Shown: positions 1 to 5,980 of the stretch, in pieces
How the letters are laid out: the number at the start of each line of letters is the position of its first letter
How positions within the stretch are numbered: position 1 is the stretch's first letter
DNA from: CAYXVB01 sp964467785
GTDB taxonomy: Bacteria > Bdellovibrionota > UBA1018
DNA length: 7,303 nt
Assembly: GCA_964467785.1 (NCBI GenBank)
Contig: CAYXVB010000182.1
Span: 1 to 7,303, forward strand
Direction of reading: 5' to 3'
Position numbers and translations under genes: made by a program
The notes under the pieces: generated by a model
Database searches by the model: none
Told to the model about the DNA's origin: nothing
What the model saw: the letters and a program-made list of their open reading frames with translations, nothing else

Positions 1-970
1 TTCCCTTCTCAACCTGGGTACGGAAGTGACTGAGGCCCTGCGACTGGTCGCACTGGAAGATGTAGTACTGGCGAATGCGCATCATGAGGAGCTTATGATT
101 GAGCTCCTTGACGATCTTGGGATCGTCATTGACGCCCTTCAGCAGCACCATCTGGTTGTTGATCACGCAGCCCGCATCAGCCAGCTTGGCGACAGCGTCG
201 AAAGCCTCCTGGGTGCACTCCTTGGGATGATTGAAGTGCGTGTGGATGAACACGGGGTGGTACTTGCGGAGCATGTTGGCCAGGTTGTCCGTCACGCGAC
301 ACGGGAGCGTAACCAGGTTGCGCGTGGCGATACGGAACACATCGATGTGCTCCATCGCGCGTAGGCGAGAAAGAATGTACTCGAGGCGGTCGTCCGAATT
401 GGAGAGCGCGTCGCCACCGGAGATGACGACATCGCGGATTTCTTTATGGGAGTCGATGTAAGCCAGGCCGTCCTCGATCTGCTTGTTGGCGGTCGAAGTG
501 GACGGATCCGCAACCTTGCGCTTGCGCGTGCAATGGCGGCAATATACCGGGCAGTTGTGGGTCGTGTAAAAGAGCACGCGATCCGGATAGCGATGAGTGA
601 CGCTCGGAACCGGCATGTAAACTTCTTCGGCCAACGGGTCTTCCATCTCGGAAGGATGGATGAACAGCTCGCCTTTTTTGGGGACCGACTGCAGGCGGAT
701 AGGGCAGTTCGGATCATCGGGATCGATGAGAGACGCGTAGTAAGGGGTGATTCCCATGTTAAACATCTCATGGGACTGGGCGAAGGCGTCACGCTCCTCC
801 TGGGTGACATGGATCACCTTCTCGAGGACGTCCATGGACTTAATGCGCTTTTGCTGCTGCCAGATCCAGCTGTTCCAGTCCTTGTCCGTGACATCCTTCC
901 AGAAGGTCGGACGCGGCGCGGGCTTGAAGCGATCGCGGACTTTGTTCACAGTGACGATATTGAAAGCCAT
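1..970 (-). CDS. kamA: Lysine 2,3-aminomutase (KamA family radical SAM/PLP enzyme), C-terminus beyond window
   Basis: Interconverts L-lysine and L-beta-lysine in the cytoplasm using a [4Fe-4S] cluster, S-adenosylmethionine and PLP. The 323 visible residues contain the radical SAM CxxxCxxC motif at C140, C144 and C147 (CPVYCRHC, followed by TRKRK), an SGGD glycine motif at 184-187 for SAM contact, and D308 in QCDQS, which corresponds to lysine-binding D293 of the Clostridium subterminale enzyme. Both the cysteines and this Asp are offset by 15 from that enzyme as I recall it, so there is no net indel between them. By the same offset the PLP lysine (K337 there) would be near residue 352, outside the window. 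The N-terminal WxxWxWQ...RI stretch fits KamA rather than the shorter EpmB. The start is ATG at 970, with GGAG at 979-976 five bases upstream. The C-terminus is cut by the window edge, not shown to be broken. Possible roles are beta-lysine osmolyte synthesis or lysine catabolism; no epm, efp or ablB partner is visible. Confidence 0.93.
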   Translation of the reverse strand, partial: MAFNIVTVNKVRDRFKPAPRPTFWKDVTDKDWNSWIWQQQKRIKSMDVLEKVIHVTQEERDAFAQSHEMFNMGITPYYASLIDPDDPNCPIRLQSVPKKGELFIHPSEMEDPLAEEVYMPVPSVTHRYPDRVLFYTTHNCPVYCRHCTRKRKVADPSTSTANKQIEDGLAYIDSHKEIRDVVISGGDALSNSDDRLEYILSRLRAMEHIDVFRIATRNLVTLPCRVTDNLANMLRKYHPVFIHTHFNHPKECTQEAFDAVAKLADAGCVINNQMVLLKGVNDDPKIVKELNHKLLMMRIRQYYIFQCDQSQGLSHFRTQVEKG

Positions 971-1113
971 GACTTCTCCCTCACTCAACAGCACCCAAGA
1001 TGGATGTTTTTCGTCTATTAGAACGCTGAACCTGCCAGAATCCTAGGCCCTTGTAAATAGCTGCCGGTCCCGGCGCCAGTCGATCGCCATCGAATTGACG
1101 CCCGATTCGGAGC

Positions 1114-1146
1114 GCAAAAGACCGCGCCCGTTTTGCCAACGCAAAA
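1114..1146. repeat. Nested GCAAAA/TTTTGC inverted repeats in the kamA-exbB divergent region
   Basis: The 244-base gap between the divergent kamA and exbB genes holds GCAAAA at 1114-1119, TTTTGC at 1131-1136 and GCAAAA again at 1141-1146. The middle element can pair with either neighbour: six base pairs with an 11-base loop on the left, or six base pairs with a CAAC loop on the right. Only one pairing can form at a time. It could be an operator half-site set or a weak RNA switch; both are inference. I found no convincing -35/-10 pair on either strand in this gap. TTGACG at 1095-1100 has no good -10 at the right distance. Confidence 0.35.
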
Positions 1147-1187
1147 ATTACGAAGCCGGCGGCAAGCTTTGCCCGGCGACATCACCC

Positions 1188-1220
1188 GGAGGCCTGGTGT
1201 AGTCTCAAAAGACTATGCTG
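1188..1220 (+). promoter_or_regulatory. Distant Shine-Dalgarno and start-codon hairpin of exbB
   Basis: A good Shine-Dalgarno sequence, GGAGG at 1188-1192, lies 22 bases before the ATG at 1215, which is too far for normal use. The space between holds a perfect hairpin: TAGTCT at 1200-1205, loop CAAA, AGACTA at 1210-1215. The last A of the stem is the first base of the ATG. G-U and G-C pairs (1199-1216, 1198-1217, 1197-1218, 1196-1219, 1195-1220) could lengthen the stem and bury the whole start codon. Folding of the six-base-pair core would shorten the effective distance to about seven bases. So the hairpin could either bring the Shine-Dalgarno closer or block initiation. An alternative start at ATG 1239 would lie outside it. 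Confidence 0.5.
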
Positions 1221-1889
1221 TCGCGTCTCTTTCTGGGCATGTCTCTTTTAGGTGCGGAGTGGGTCCTTTATCTTTTGGTGGGACTCTCTCTGCTTTCGAT
1301 CACGTTGATCGCGGAGCGGTGGCTCTTTTATCGCAGCGCGGGCCGCGGGCTGGATGATTTTCGGACTCAACTCCGAAATGCGGCCGGAAATGCCGCCTGG
1401 AGCGACGCACTGAACACGGCCCGCGCCCGACAGGCTTCGAGCGCCGCTGACAGCCCGGACCTTGAAGCCGGGATGGCCGTCGCCCTGCTCGAGCATTCGA
1501 CCGGAGCGCAAGGCGAGGGCTCCACCCGATCCAAAGACGTCGAGGTTCTCGAGCAGCTTGCCCGCGACGCGATCATGCGCAATCGGATCACCTGGGACCG
1601 GAACCTCTCCATCCTAGCGACGATCGGCAGCAACGCCCCGTTTGTCGGCCTATTTGGCACTGTACTTGGGATCATCAAGGCCTTTCACGATCTCTCGCAA
1701 CAGGCGCAAGCAGGCGCCGCGTCGGGTGTGACCGCGGGCATTTCCGAGGCGTTGGTAGCCACCGCGGTCGGCATCATGGTGGCGATACCGGCGGTCGTCG
1801 CATACAACTTGTTTCAGCGGCGGGTTCGCAACGCGGCCGCGCGCGCCGAAGCGCTCAAGAGCTACCTCATCGGAAAGATCGCGGGTTAA
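1215..1889 (+). CDS. exbB: MotA/TolQ/ExbB proton channel family protein
   Basis: Inner-membrane subunit of a proton-motive-force-driven motor that works with ExbD to power an energy transducer spanning the periplasm. The 224 residues match usual ExbB length and show three hydrophobic segments: about 12-34, 131-156 and 174-200. Between the first two lies a cytoplasmic loop. The family signature GTVLGIIKAF sits at 148-157 in TM2, and SEALVATAVG at 177-186 begins TM3. T149 and T183 occupy the places of the pore threonines T148 and T181 of E. coli ExbB, and E178 that of E176, so the channel looks functional. The start is uncertain: ATG 1215 has a distant Shine-Dalgarno and a hairpin, while ATG 1239 (in frame, eight residues later, just before SLLGAEWVLYLL) has none. 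exbD follows after six bases. A TolQ-like or gliding-motor role is possible, since the family cannot be split by eye. Confidence 0.9.
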   Translation: MLSRLFLGMSLLGAEWVLYLLVGLSLLSITLIAERWLFYRSAGRGLDDFRTQLRNAAGNAAWSDALNTARARQASSAADSPDLEAGMAVALLEHSTGAQGEGSTRSKDVEVLEQLARDAIMRNRITWDRNLSILATIGSNAPFVGLFGTVLGIIKAFHDLSQQAQAGAASGVTAGISEALVATAVGIMVAIPAVVAYNLFQRRVRNAAARAEALKSYLIGKIAG

Positions 1890-1895
1890 CCCATC

Positions 1896-2315
1896 ATGGC
1901 AGGCGGCGCATCCGAGTTCGACACGGACGAAGAAATTTCCGGAATCAACGTCACTCCCCTCGTCGACGTCGTTCTGGTGCTGTTGATCATCTTTCTGATC
2001 ACGGCGCCGGCGATCTACCAGTCGGCGATCAAGGTCCAGCTCCCCCGCGCCCGTAGCGCCGAGGAGTCCGAGAAATCCCCGCTCGCCTTCACCCTCACTC
2101 GCGACGGACAGCTGCTCTGGGGCAAGGATGCGATGGACTGGGACACACTGGGCAAACGCCTGACTGCCGCTCCGCCAGCGGCCGATCAAAGCGTGATCAT
2201 CAGCGCGGACGAAGCCACTCCCCACGGCACGGTCATCAAGCTGATGGACACACTCCGTCAGGCGGGACTCACCCGCTTCGCCCTCAATGTGGACAGCTCG
2301 GCACCGAGGCGCTAA
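1896..2315 (+). CDS. exbD: ExbD/TolR family biopolymer transport protein
   Basis: Partner of the preceding ExbB. The single transmembrane helix sits inside the ExbB pentamer and the C-terminal domain lies in the periplasm. The 139 residues have a short acidic cytoplasmic N-terminus (1-16), then INVTPLVDVVLVLLIIFLI at 17-35. This contains the essential membrane aspartate D24, equivalent to D25 of E. coli ExbD, and the conserved NVTPLVDV core. Residues about 60-135 form the usual ExbD/TolR periplasmic domain, including VIISADEATPHGTVIKLMDT, which resembles the family's VxIxAD...Y..V...D pattern. The gene starts six bases after the exbB stop and has no good Shine-Dalgarno at normal distance; the nearest purine run, around 1871-1876, is about 20 bases away. 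Translational coupling to exbB is therefore likely. No tonB or tolA follows. Confidence 0.92.
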   Translation: MAGGASEFDTDEEISGINVTPLVDVVLVLLIIFLITAPAIYQSAIKVQLPRARSAEESEKSPLAFTLTRDGQLLWGKDAMDWDTLGKRLTAAPPAADQSVIISADEATPHGTVIKLMDTLRQAGLTRFALNVDSSAPRR

Positions 2316-2408
2316 AGCGCGTCAACCCCAAAGAGATCTCCACCAGAAATCAAATTTCAAGAGCGCGAACTGGCATCCCGGACTCAGAGCGACGCGCCCC
2401 CCGCTTAA

Positions 2409-2437
2409 TCGCCGCCCTCGAGGCGTGTCGGCGGCGA
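2409..2437 (+). terminator. GC-rich hairpin between exbD and the lipoprotein gene, possible terminator without U-tract
   Basis: TCGCCGCC at 2409-2416 pairs perfectly with GGCGGCGA at 2430-2437, giving an eight-base-pair stem of almost only G-C pairs and a 13-base loop. It lies 94 bases after the exbD stop and 55 bases before the lipoprotein start. No run of T follows, so it is not a standard intrinsic terminator. It may protect the 3' end of the exbBD mRNA or act with Rho. A weaker hairpin (GAAAT at 2346-2350, ATTTC at 2354-2358) lies upstream in the same 176-base gap. No gene is seen in the gap. Confidence 0.35.
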
Positions 2438-2479
2438 CACAACTAGGCGACGCGGGTTGATTTCATCTATGCTACCTTT

Positions 2480-2483
2480 GGAG
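2480..2483 (+). promoter_or_regulatory. Ribosome binding site of the delta-60 lipoprotein gene
   Basis: GGAG, in the run TTTGGAGATC, lies eight bases before the ATG at 2492. It fixes that start and shows that the lipoprotein is translated independently of exbBD. A TATGCT at 2468-2473 resembles a -10 box, but it is too close to the Shine-Dalgarno to be convincing and has no -35 partner. Confidence 0.7.
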
Positions 2484-2491
2484 ATCTAACT

Positions 2492-5329
2492 ATGCAGTCC
2501 GTCGGTAGGCGTTTTATTCACAGCATCCACTGGTTCACGGGGGCCCTTCTGTTGGGAGGCTGCTCCGTTGGCGTGATGGATTTCGGGATCTCCAAGGACA
2601 CAACTTCCCCGGTCAATATCAGCGCCGGCAAGGCATTTGCCGTCCAGGCACCCGCCGAGAGCGACGTCGTCAGCTCCTACCGCGTCTTTAGAGGGAGTTG
2701 CCTCGGCGCAAACCAGGTTACGATCTCCTATCCAGCTAACGGCGCCAGCGGGCCGACTTCGGCCCCCTGCAACGACGAATCCTTTGCTGTAGGCGTCAAT
2801 CTTTACGGAGCCGACGGACTGCGGCGTCTCACGTTCACACAGGACGGAAAGTCTCTGGACCGCAATGTGAGCTACCAAAAAGGCGGCCTCAACTTCGGCT
2901 CCGGCATCGATGGGACGGTCTGGGCTTTCGCGCGGGATAGCTCGCGCAACCAGATCTATGTGGCGGGTGAATTCGGCCAGTTCGCGCAGTATCCGACCGC
3001 CAAGAACCTGATCCGCCTCAACGCCGACGGGAGCATCGACGCCACCTTTCTGAAGGCTGGTGAAGGGTTCAATGGCACGGTCCGGGCGCTCGAGTGGGAT
3101 CCGACGACCGGGGCGCTCTACGTTGGCGGTGATTTCACGGTCCTAAACAAGAACGGAAATCTTTACACTCAAAACCGCCTGGCCAAGCTCCTGCCCGACG
3201 GATCGCCGGATCTGACCTTTATAGCGAACTCAAGCTCTCGGGGCGTCACTTCGGCCGGCGGATCGATCCGCGCCCTGCATTTCCGTTCCGGCATCCTCTA
3301 CTTCGGAGGCAGCTTTTCGGGATTCATCGACTCGTTGAACACAACACTTTCTTGGGCCAATTTCGGCGCGATCAACTCATTCGGCATTGCGCAAACCGCC
3401 TTTTGGCCCTCCGGCTCCTCTGGGTCGGGATCAGTCAGCGCGCTGGCTGCGGACACCACAGGATTCCTGTACTTGGGAGGACAATTCACCTATGTCAAAG
3501 GCGTACCTCGTTCCAACTTCGCCCGCGTGAGCCTAAACGTCGGAAACGTCGACACGACCTTTTCGACCGCCGGCGCAAATGGCTCGGTCTTCGCTCTCGC
3601 TGTCGATCCCGTTAACTCCAGACTTTTTGTGGGCGGAAATTTTACGACCCTTTCCGGCACAACCGCATTGCGTGTCGGCGCGGTTGACCTCACCGCTGTT
3701 GGCAACGTTCCCACCACTTGGAGCACCCAATTGACAGGGGTCAACGGCATGGTCTCAGCGCTCTCTTACGACGCCAATGCCCAGATGCTTTATTTAGGCG
3801 GGTTATTCAACCAGATCAATTACGGACCTTCGGGTGCAAACTCTTTCAATCCGAACTCCGTAGTCCGGATCAATTTAACCGGCAGCACGGTGGCGCCCGA
3901 CCTCGGCTGGGTGCGGAATCCGTACGGATTTGACGGTGCCGCGTCCGCGATCCTCGTGGATCCCGACGCATCAAATCCAGGTATTTATGTCGGAGGAGCC
4001 TTTAACAGCTACAAAAGTCCGGCTGGTATCACCCGGATCAAAGGGATCGCACGAATCGGCAAATCCACGGACGCCCCCATCGACTTGAACTTCCAAGGCA
4101 ACGGGTCCGGCACTTCGGGCAGCGTCCTTGCGATCGCCAATGACCGACGGAACGGCAAGGTCTATCTGGGTGGAACCTTCCAAACCATCAATTCAGGGAA
4201 TCCAGGAAACGCTGTCGTCATACAAAATTTCATTACCCGACTCAATGCAGATGGAACGATCGACACGACGTTTATCAATCCAGGAGAGGGCTTCAATAGC
4301 ACGGTCTATGCGCTAGCTCTCGACACGGTGAATGACAAAATCTATGTCGGAGGAGGTTTTACATCCTATTATACCCGGGGGACTGCGATCCCTCAAAATC
4401 GCATCACCCGGCTCAACTTGGACGGCACCGTGGACTCCACTTTTATCGCCGCGGGCGGTGGGTTTGACGAAACAGTCCGCGCCCTGGCGCTGGACTCCGC
4501 CAACTCGGCAATCTATGTCGGTGGACTGTTCTCCAGCTATACTTTTGGCGCAACTGCGGCCCAATCGAGGATTGCCAAGCTCAGTACCACCGGTGTGCTG
4601 GATACTGGCTTTAACCCCGCTGGAGGCGGTTTTGACAATACAGTCCTGGCGCTGGCTTTCGACCCCGCGAGCAACAAGCTTTATGTCGGCGGCGTCTTCA
4701 CGCAGTATACCTCGGACGGTAACACCGTCGCGCAGACCGCCCTGAGCCGACTCAGGGGTAATGGCGGAGTGGACACGACCTTCATGGCAATCTCGGACAA
4801 CTTGAGCGGCGGAGCAGTGAACGCGTTGGCGTGGAATCCGTCGACTGGCCGACTCTACGTCGGCGGAGCCTTCTATCAATTCATCAAGAATGGACAATTC
4901 ATCAAGAATGGAAATGCGCCATTGGTCCAAAAGGGCCTCATGGCCATGAGGGCTGACGGAACCGCGGATTTAGCCTTTGTCGCCGACGGCTATGGCGCGC
5001 CTTCTGGCTATGTGAACGTGCTCGCCTTTCAGACTCCGGCGGTCGGACCCGCTACCTTGATGGTCGGCGGGACGTTTTCATCCTTCTCTACGGTATCCGG
5101 CAGCCAAGCGCTGAACGGGATCGCGCAGCTCAAGCTGTCTGACGGCTCGCTAACACAATTCATACCCACTTTAAGAGAAGGTTTCAATTCCTCCGCCTAT
5201 GTCTATGCGATCGGACCGACCGCAAACGATGAGATCTGGGTCGGCGGCTCCTTTAACTCCTACAACCGCACTCTGGTCGGTACGGGTTTGGCGCGGTTTC
5301 TCGGGGATGGTTCGCTCGCATCCAAGTAA
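2492..5329 (+). CDS. Delta-60 repeat (DUF5122-like) lipoprotein with Ig-like N-terminal domain
   Basis: A 945-residue exported protein of unknown function. Residues 1-23 are a lipoprotein signal peptide: RR at 6-7, a hydrophobic core, and lipobox LGGC with lipidated C24. Ser at +2 predicts outer-membrane sorting by E. coli rules. Residues about 35-133 look like the small Ig-like domain common in surface proteins of predatory deltaproteobacteria, with a cysteine pair C70/C93. From residue 141 to near the end run 14 repeats with core (S/T)VxALAxD....(I/L)YVGGxF followed by RLxxDGxxDxTF. Their mean period of 58 matches the delta-60 family, described as tandem repeats in Bdellovibrio, Myxococcus and Geobacter proteins and modelled as beta-propeller blades. 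I see no cysteine in the repeat region and no C-terminal anchor or sorting domain. The gene is on the same strand as exbBD but has its own ribosome binding site, and it is convergent with the membrane-protein gene at 5344. A role in adhesion or surface recognition is only a guess. Confidence 0.9.
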   Translation: MQSVGRRFIHSIHWFTGALLLGGCSVGVMDFGISKDTTSPVNISAGKAFAVQAPAESDVVSSYRVFRGSCLGANQVTISYPANGASGPTSAPCNDESFAVGVNLYGADGLRRLTFTQDGKSLDRNVSYQKGGLNFGSGIDGTVWAFARDSSRNQIYVAGEFGQFAQYPTAKNLIRLNADGSIDATFLKAGEGFNGTVRALEWDPTTGALYVGGDFTVLNKNGNLYTQNRLAKLLPDGSPDLTFIANSSSRGVTSAGGSIRALHFRSGILYFGGSFSGFIDSLNTTLSWANFGAINSFGIAQTAFWPSGSSGSGSVSALAADTTGFLYLGGQFTYVKGVPRSNFARVSLNVGNVDTTFSTAGANGSVFALAVDPVNSRLFVGGNFTTLSGTTALRVGAVDLTAVGNVPTTWSTQLTGVNGMVSALSYDANAQMLYLGGLFNQINYGPSGANSFNPNSVVRINLTGSTVAPDLGWVRNPYGFDGAASAILVDPDASNPGIYVGGAFNSYKSPAGITRIKGIARIGKSTDAPIDLNFQGNGSGTSGSVLAIANDRRNGKVYLGGTFQTINSGNPGNAVVIQNFITRLNADGTIDTTFINPGEGFNSTVYALALDTVNDKIYVGGGFTSYYTRGTAIPQNRITRLNLDGTVDSTFIAAGGGFDETVRALALDSANSAIYVGGLFSSYTFGATAAQSRIAKLSTTGVLDTGFNPAGGGFDNTVLALAFDPASNKLYVGGVFTQYTSDGNTVAQTALSRLRGNGGVDTTFMAISDNLSGGAVNALAWNPSTGRLYVGGAFYQFIKNGQFIKNGNAPLVQKGLMAMRADGTADLAFVADGYGAPSGYVNVLAFQTPAVGPATLMVGGTFSSFSTVSGSQALNGIAQLKLSDGSLTQFIPTLREGFNSSAYVYAIGPTANDEIWVGGSFNSYNRTLVGTGLARFLGDGSLASK
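2912..5320 (+). repeat. Fourteen tandem delta-60 repeats within the lipoprotein gene
   Basis: The first residue of each core (the G, S, E or N one position before the conserved TV/SV) is at residues 141, 195, 257, 313, 364, 419, 482, 543, 603, 660, 716, 774, 839 and 900. Spacings are 54, 62, 56, 51, 55, 63, 61, 60, 57, 56, 58, 65 and 61. Nearly every copy keeps the YVGGxF core; copy 1 reads YVAGEF and copy 13 LMVGGTF. Copies 9, 10 and 11 are the most alike and share a GxGF(N/D)xTV entry. Copies 3-7 and 13 are the most diverged. At DNA level the copies are well diverged, so recent amplification is unlikely. Confidence 0.88.
4877..4912 (+). repeat. Perfect 18-bp tandem duplication (two copies) inside delta-60 repeat 12
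   Basis: The 18-base unit at 4877-4894, encoding QFIKNG, is repeated exactly at 4895-4912. It lies in the loop just after the YVGGAF core of repeat 12. Because the unit is a multiple of three, the frame is kept. Perfect identity, in a gene whose 60-residue repeats are otherwise diverged, points to a recent slippage duplication. A related KNGN loop occurs after the core of repeat 2. Confidence 0.9.
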
Positions 5330-5343
5330 TGGCAGGGTTAAGT

Positions 5344-5964
5344 TTATCCTTCGGACTGAAGTCGTCTCGGCCCGCCCCGCCGCCGCGCGCGCCCTGGCTT
5401 CCACCATTTGCGATAAGCGATCTCCCCCGCCGCCAAGAGCCAAAGCGTACCGCCCCCGATCACCGAGCGTAAAACGATCAAAGTACCGAGATCGACCACC
5501 AACGCGAGATATAAAAAGAAGAATGCTTTGAGCAGCAGGTAGACGGTCCAGACGAGCGTCATCCGCCGCAGGTAATGCTCGCCGTCAGTATCGAGGACCG
5601 GACGCACCTCCTCGGGAAGCTCGCGCGCGAACCAGATCAGAAGTGGGCGACCGAGAACCAAGCTACCCGCGAAAGCGCCGCCCACCGCCAGGTTGTGCAC
5701 AAAAGGCTCGAAGCGAAAGAACCGAGGCGAGGCCACGAGCAGATCCATCGTGCCGAAAAGCACCGTAAAACCAGAGGCAATAATAAAGAACGGTGAGAAG
5801 CGGACTCGTCTCACCCAATGGGCCAACACCTGGACCAGCGTCACGCCAATGGCGAAGCTGATCGCCGGCTTGGCGCCATAAGCTCGAAACGCCCAAAAAA
5901 AGACCACGGGTGTCGCGAAATTGAGGACGAAAAAATTAGCCCACCGCTTCCCCAATTTTCTCAT
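5344..5964 (-). CDS. Multi-pass inner-membrane protein resembling YciB/IspZ (septation protein A) family
   Basis: The 206-residue protein has about six hydrophobic segments (roughly 10-28, 33-50, 57-77, 88-111, 133-157, 160-183) and a very basic C-terminal tail (185-201). The order of features recalls E. coli YciB: an early VVFFxAF, a VLFG before a short loop with F.R.., then AGSLVLGRPLLI (G/KPL in YciB), and LVWTVYLL.. (LAWAVFFIL in YciB). YciB is an inner-membrane protein linked to cell-envelope integrity and elongation/division. The same pattern occurs in less characterised VC0807-type proteins, so the exact subfamily is open. The start at 5964 has GAGG about ten bases upstream on the minus strand. 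The gene ends 14 bases from the lipoprotein stop with no terminator visible between them, and its start is 16 bases from the methyltransferase start on the other strand. No gene symbol is given because orthology is not shown. Confidence 0.65.
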   Translation of the reverse strand: MRKLGKRWANFFVLNFATPVVFFWAFRAYGAKPAISFAIGVTLVQVLAHWVRRVRFSPFFIIASGFTVLFGTMDLLVASPRFFRFEPFVHNLAVGGAFAGSLVLGRPLLIWFARELPEEVRPVLDTDGEHYLRRMTLVWTVYLLLKAFFFLYLALVVDLGTLIVLRSVIGGGTLWLLAAGEIAYRKWWKPGRARRRGGPRRLQSEG

Positions 5965-5980
5965 GCTAGACTTGCCTCGT

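Noticed and set aside
1..970. kamA as a truncated pseudogene
   Set aside because: The frame is open through the window edge with all visible motifs intact. The missing PLP lysine is expected beyond position 1.
26..1021. Plus-strand open frames at 26-364 and 446-1021 opposite kamA
   Set aside because: They lie antisense to a strongly conserved radical SAM enzyme. Their translations show no recognisable motif and follow from the codon bias of the real gene.
1650..2225. 191-codon minus-strand open frame opposite exbB and exbD
   Set aside because: It crosses the boundary between two well-supported genes on the other strand, and its translation is a low-complexity Arg/Asp/Gly mix with no motif.
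2468..2473. TATGCT as the -10 box of the lipoprotein promoter (a similar TATGCT is at 1214-1219)
   Set aside because: Transcription would start on or just before the Shine-Dalgarno, and no -35 element stands 16-18 bases upstream. At 1214-1219 the hexamer overlaps the exbB start codon itself.
4313..4930. 205-codon minus-strand open frame opposite the delta-60 repeats
   Set aside because: Its repeated pattern is only the mirror of the coding repeats, and SILDELSILDEL is the antisense of the 18-bp duplication. No ribosome binding site or independent protein family is visible.
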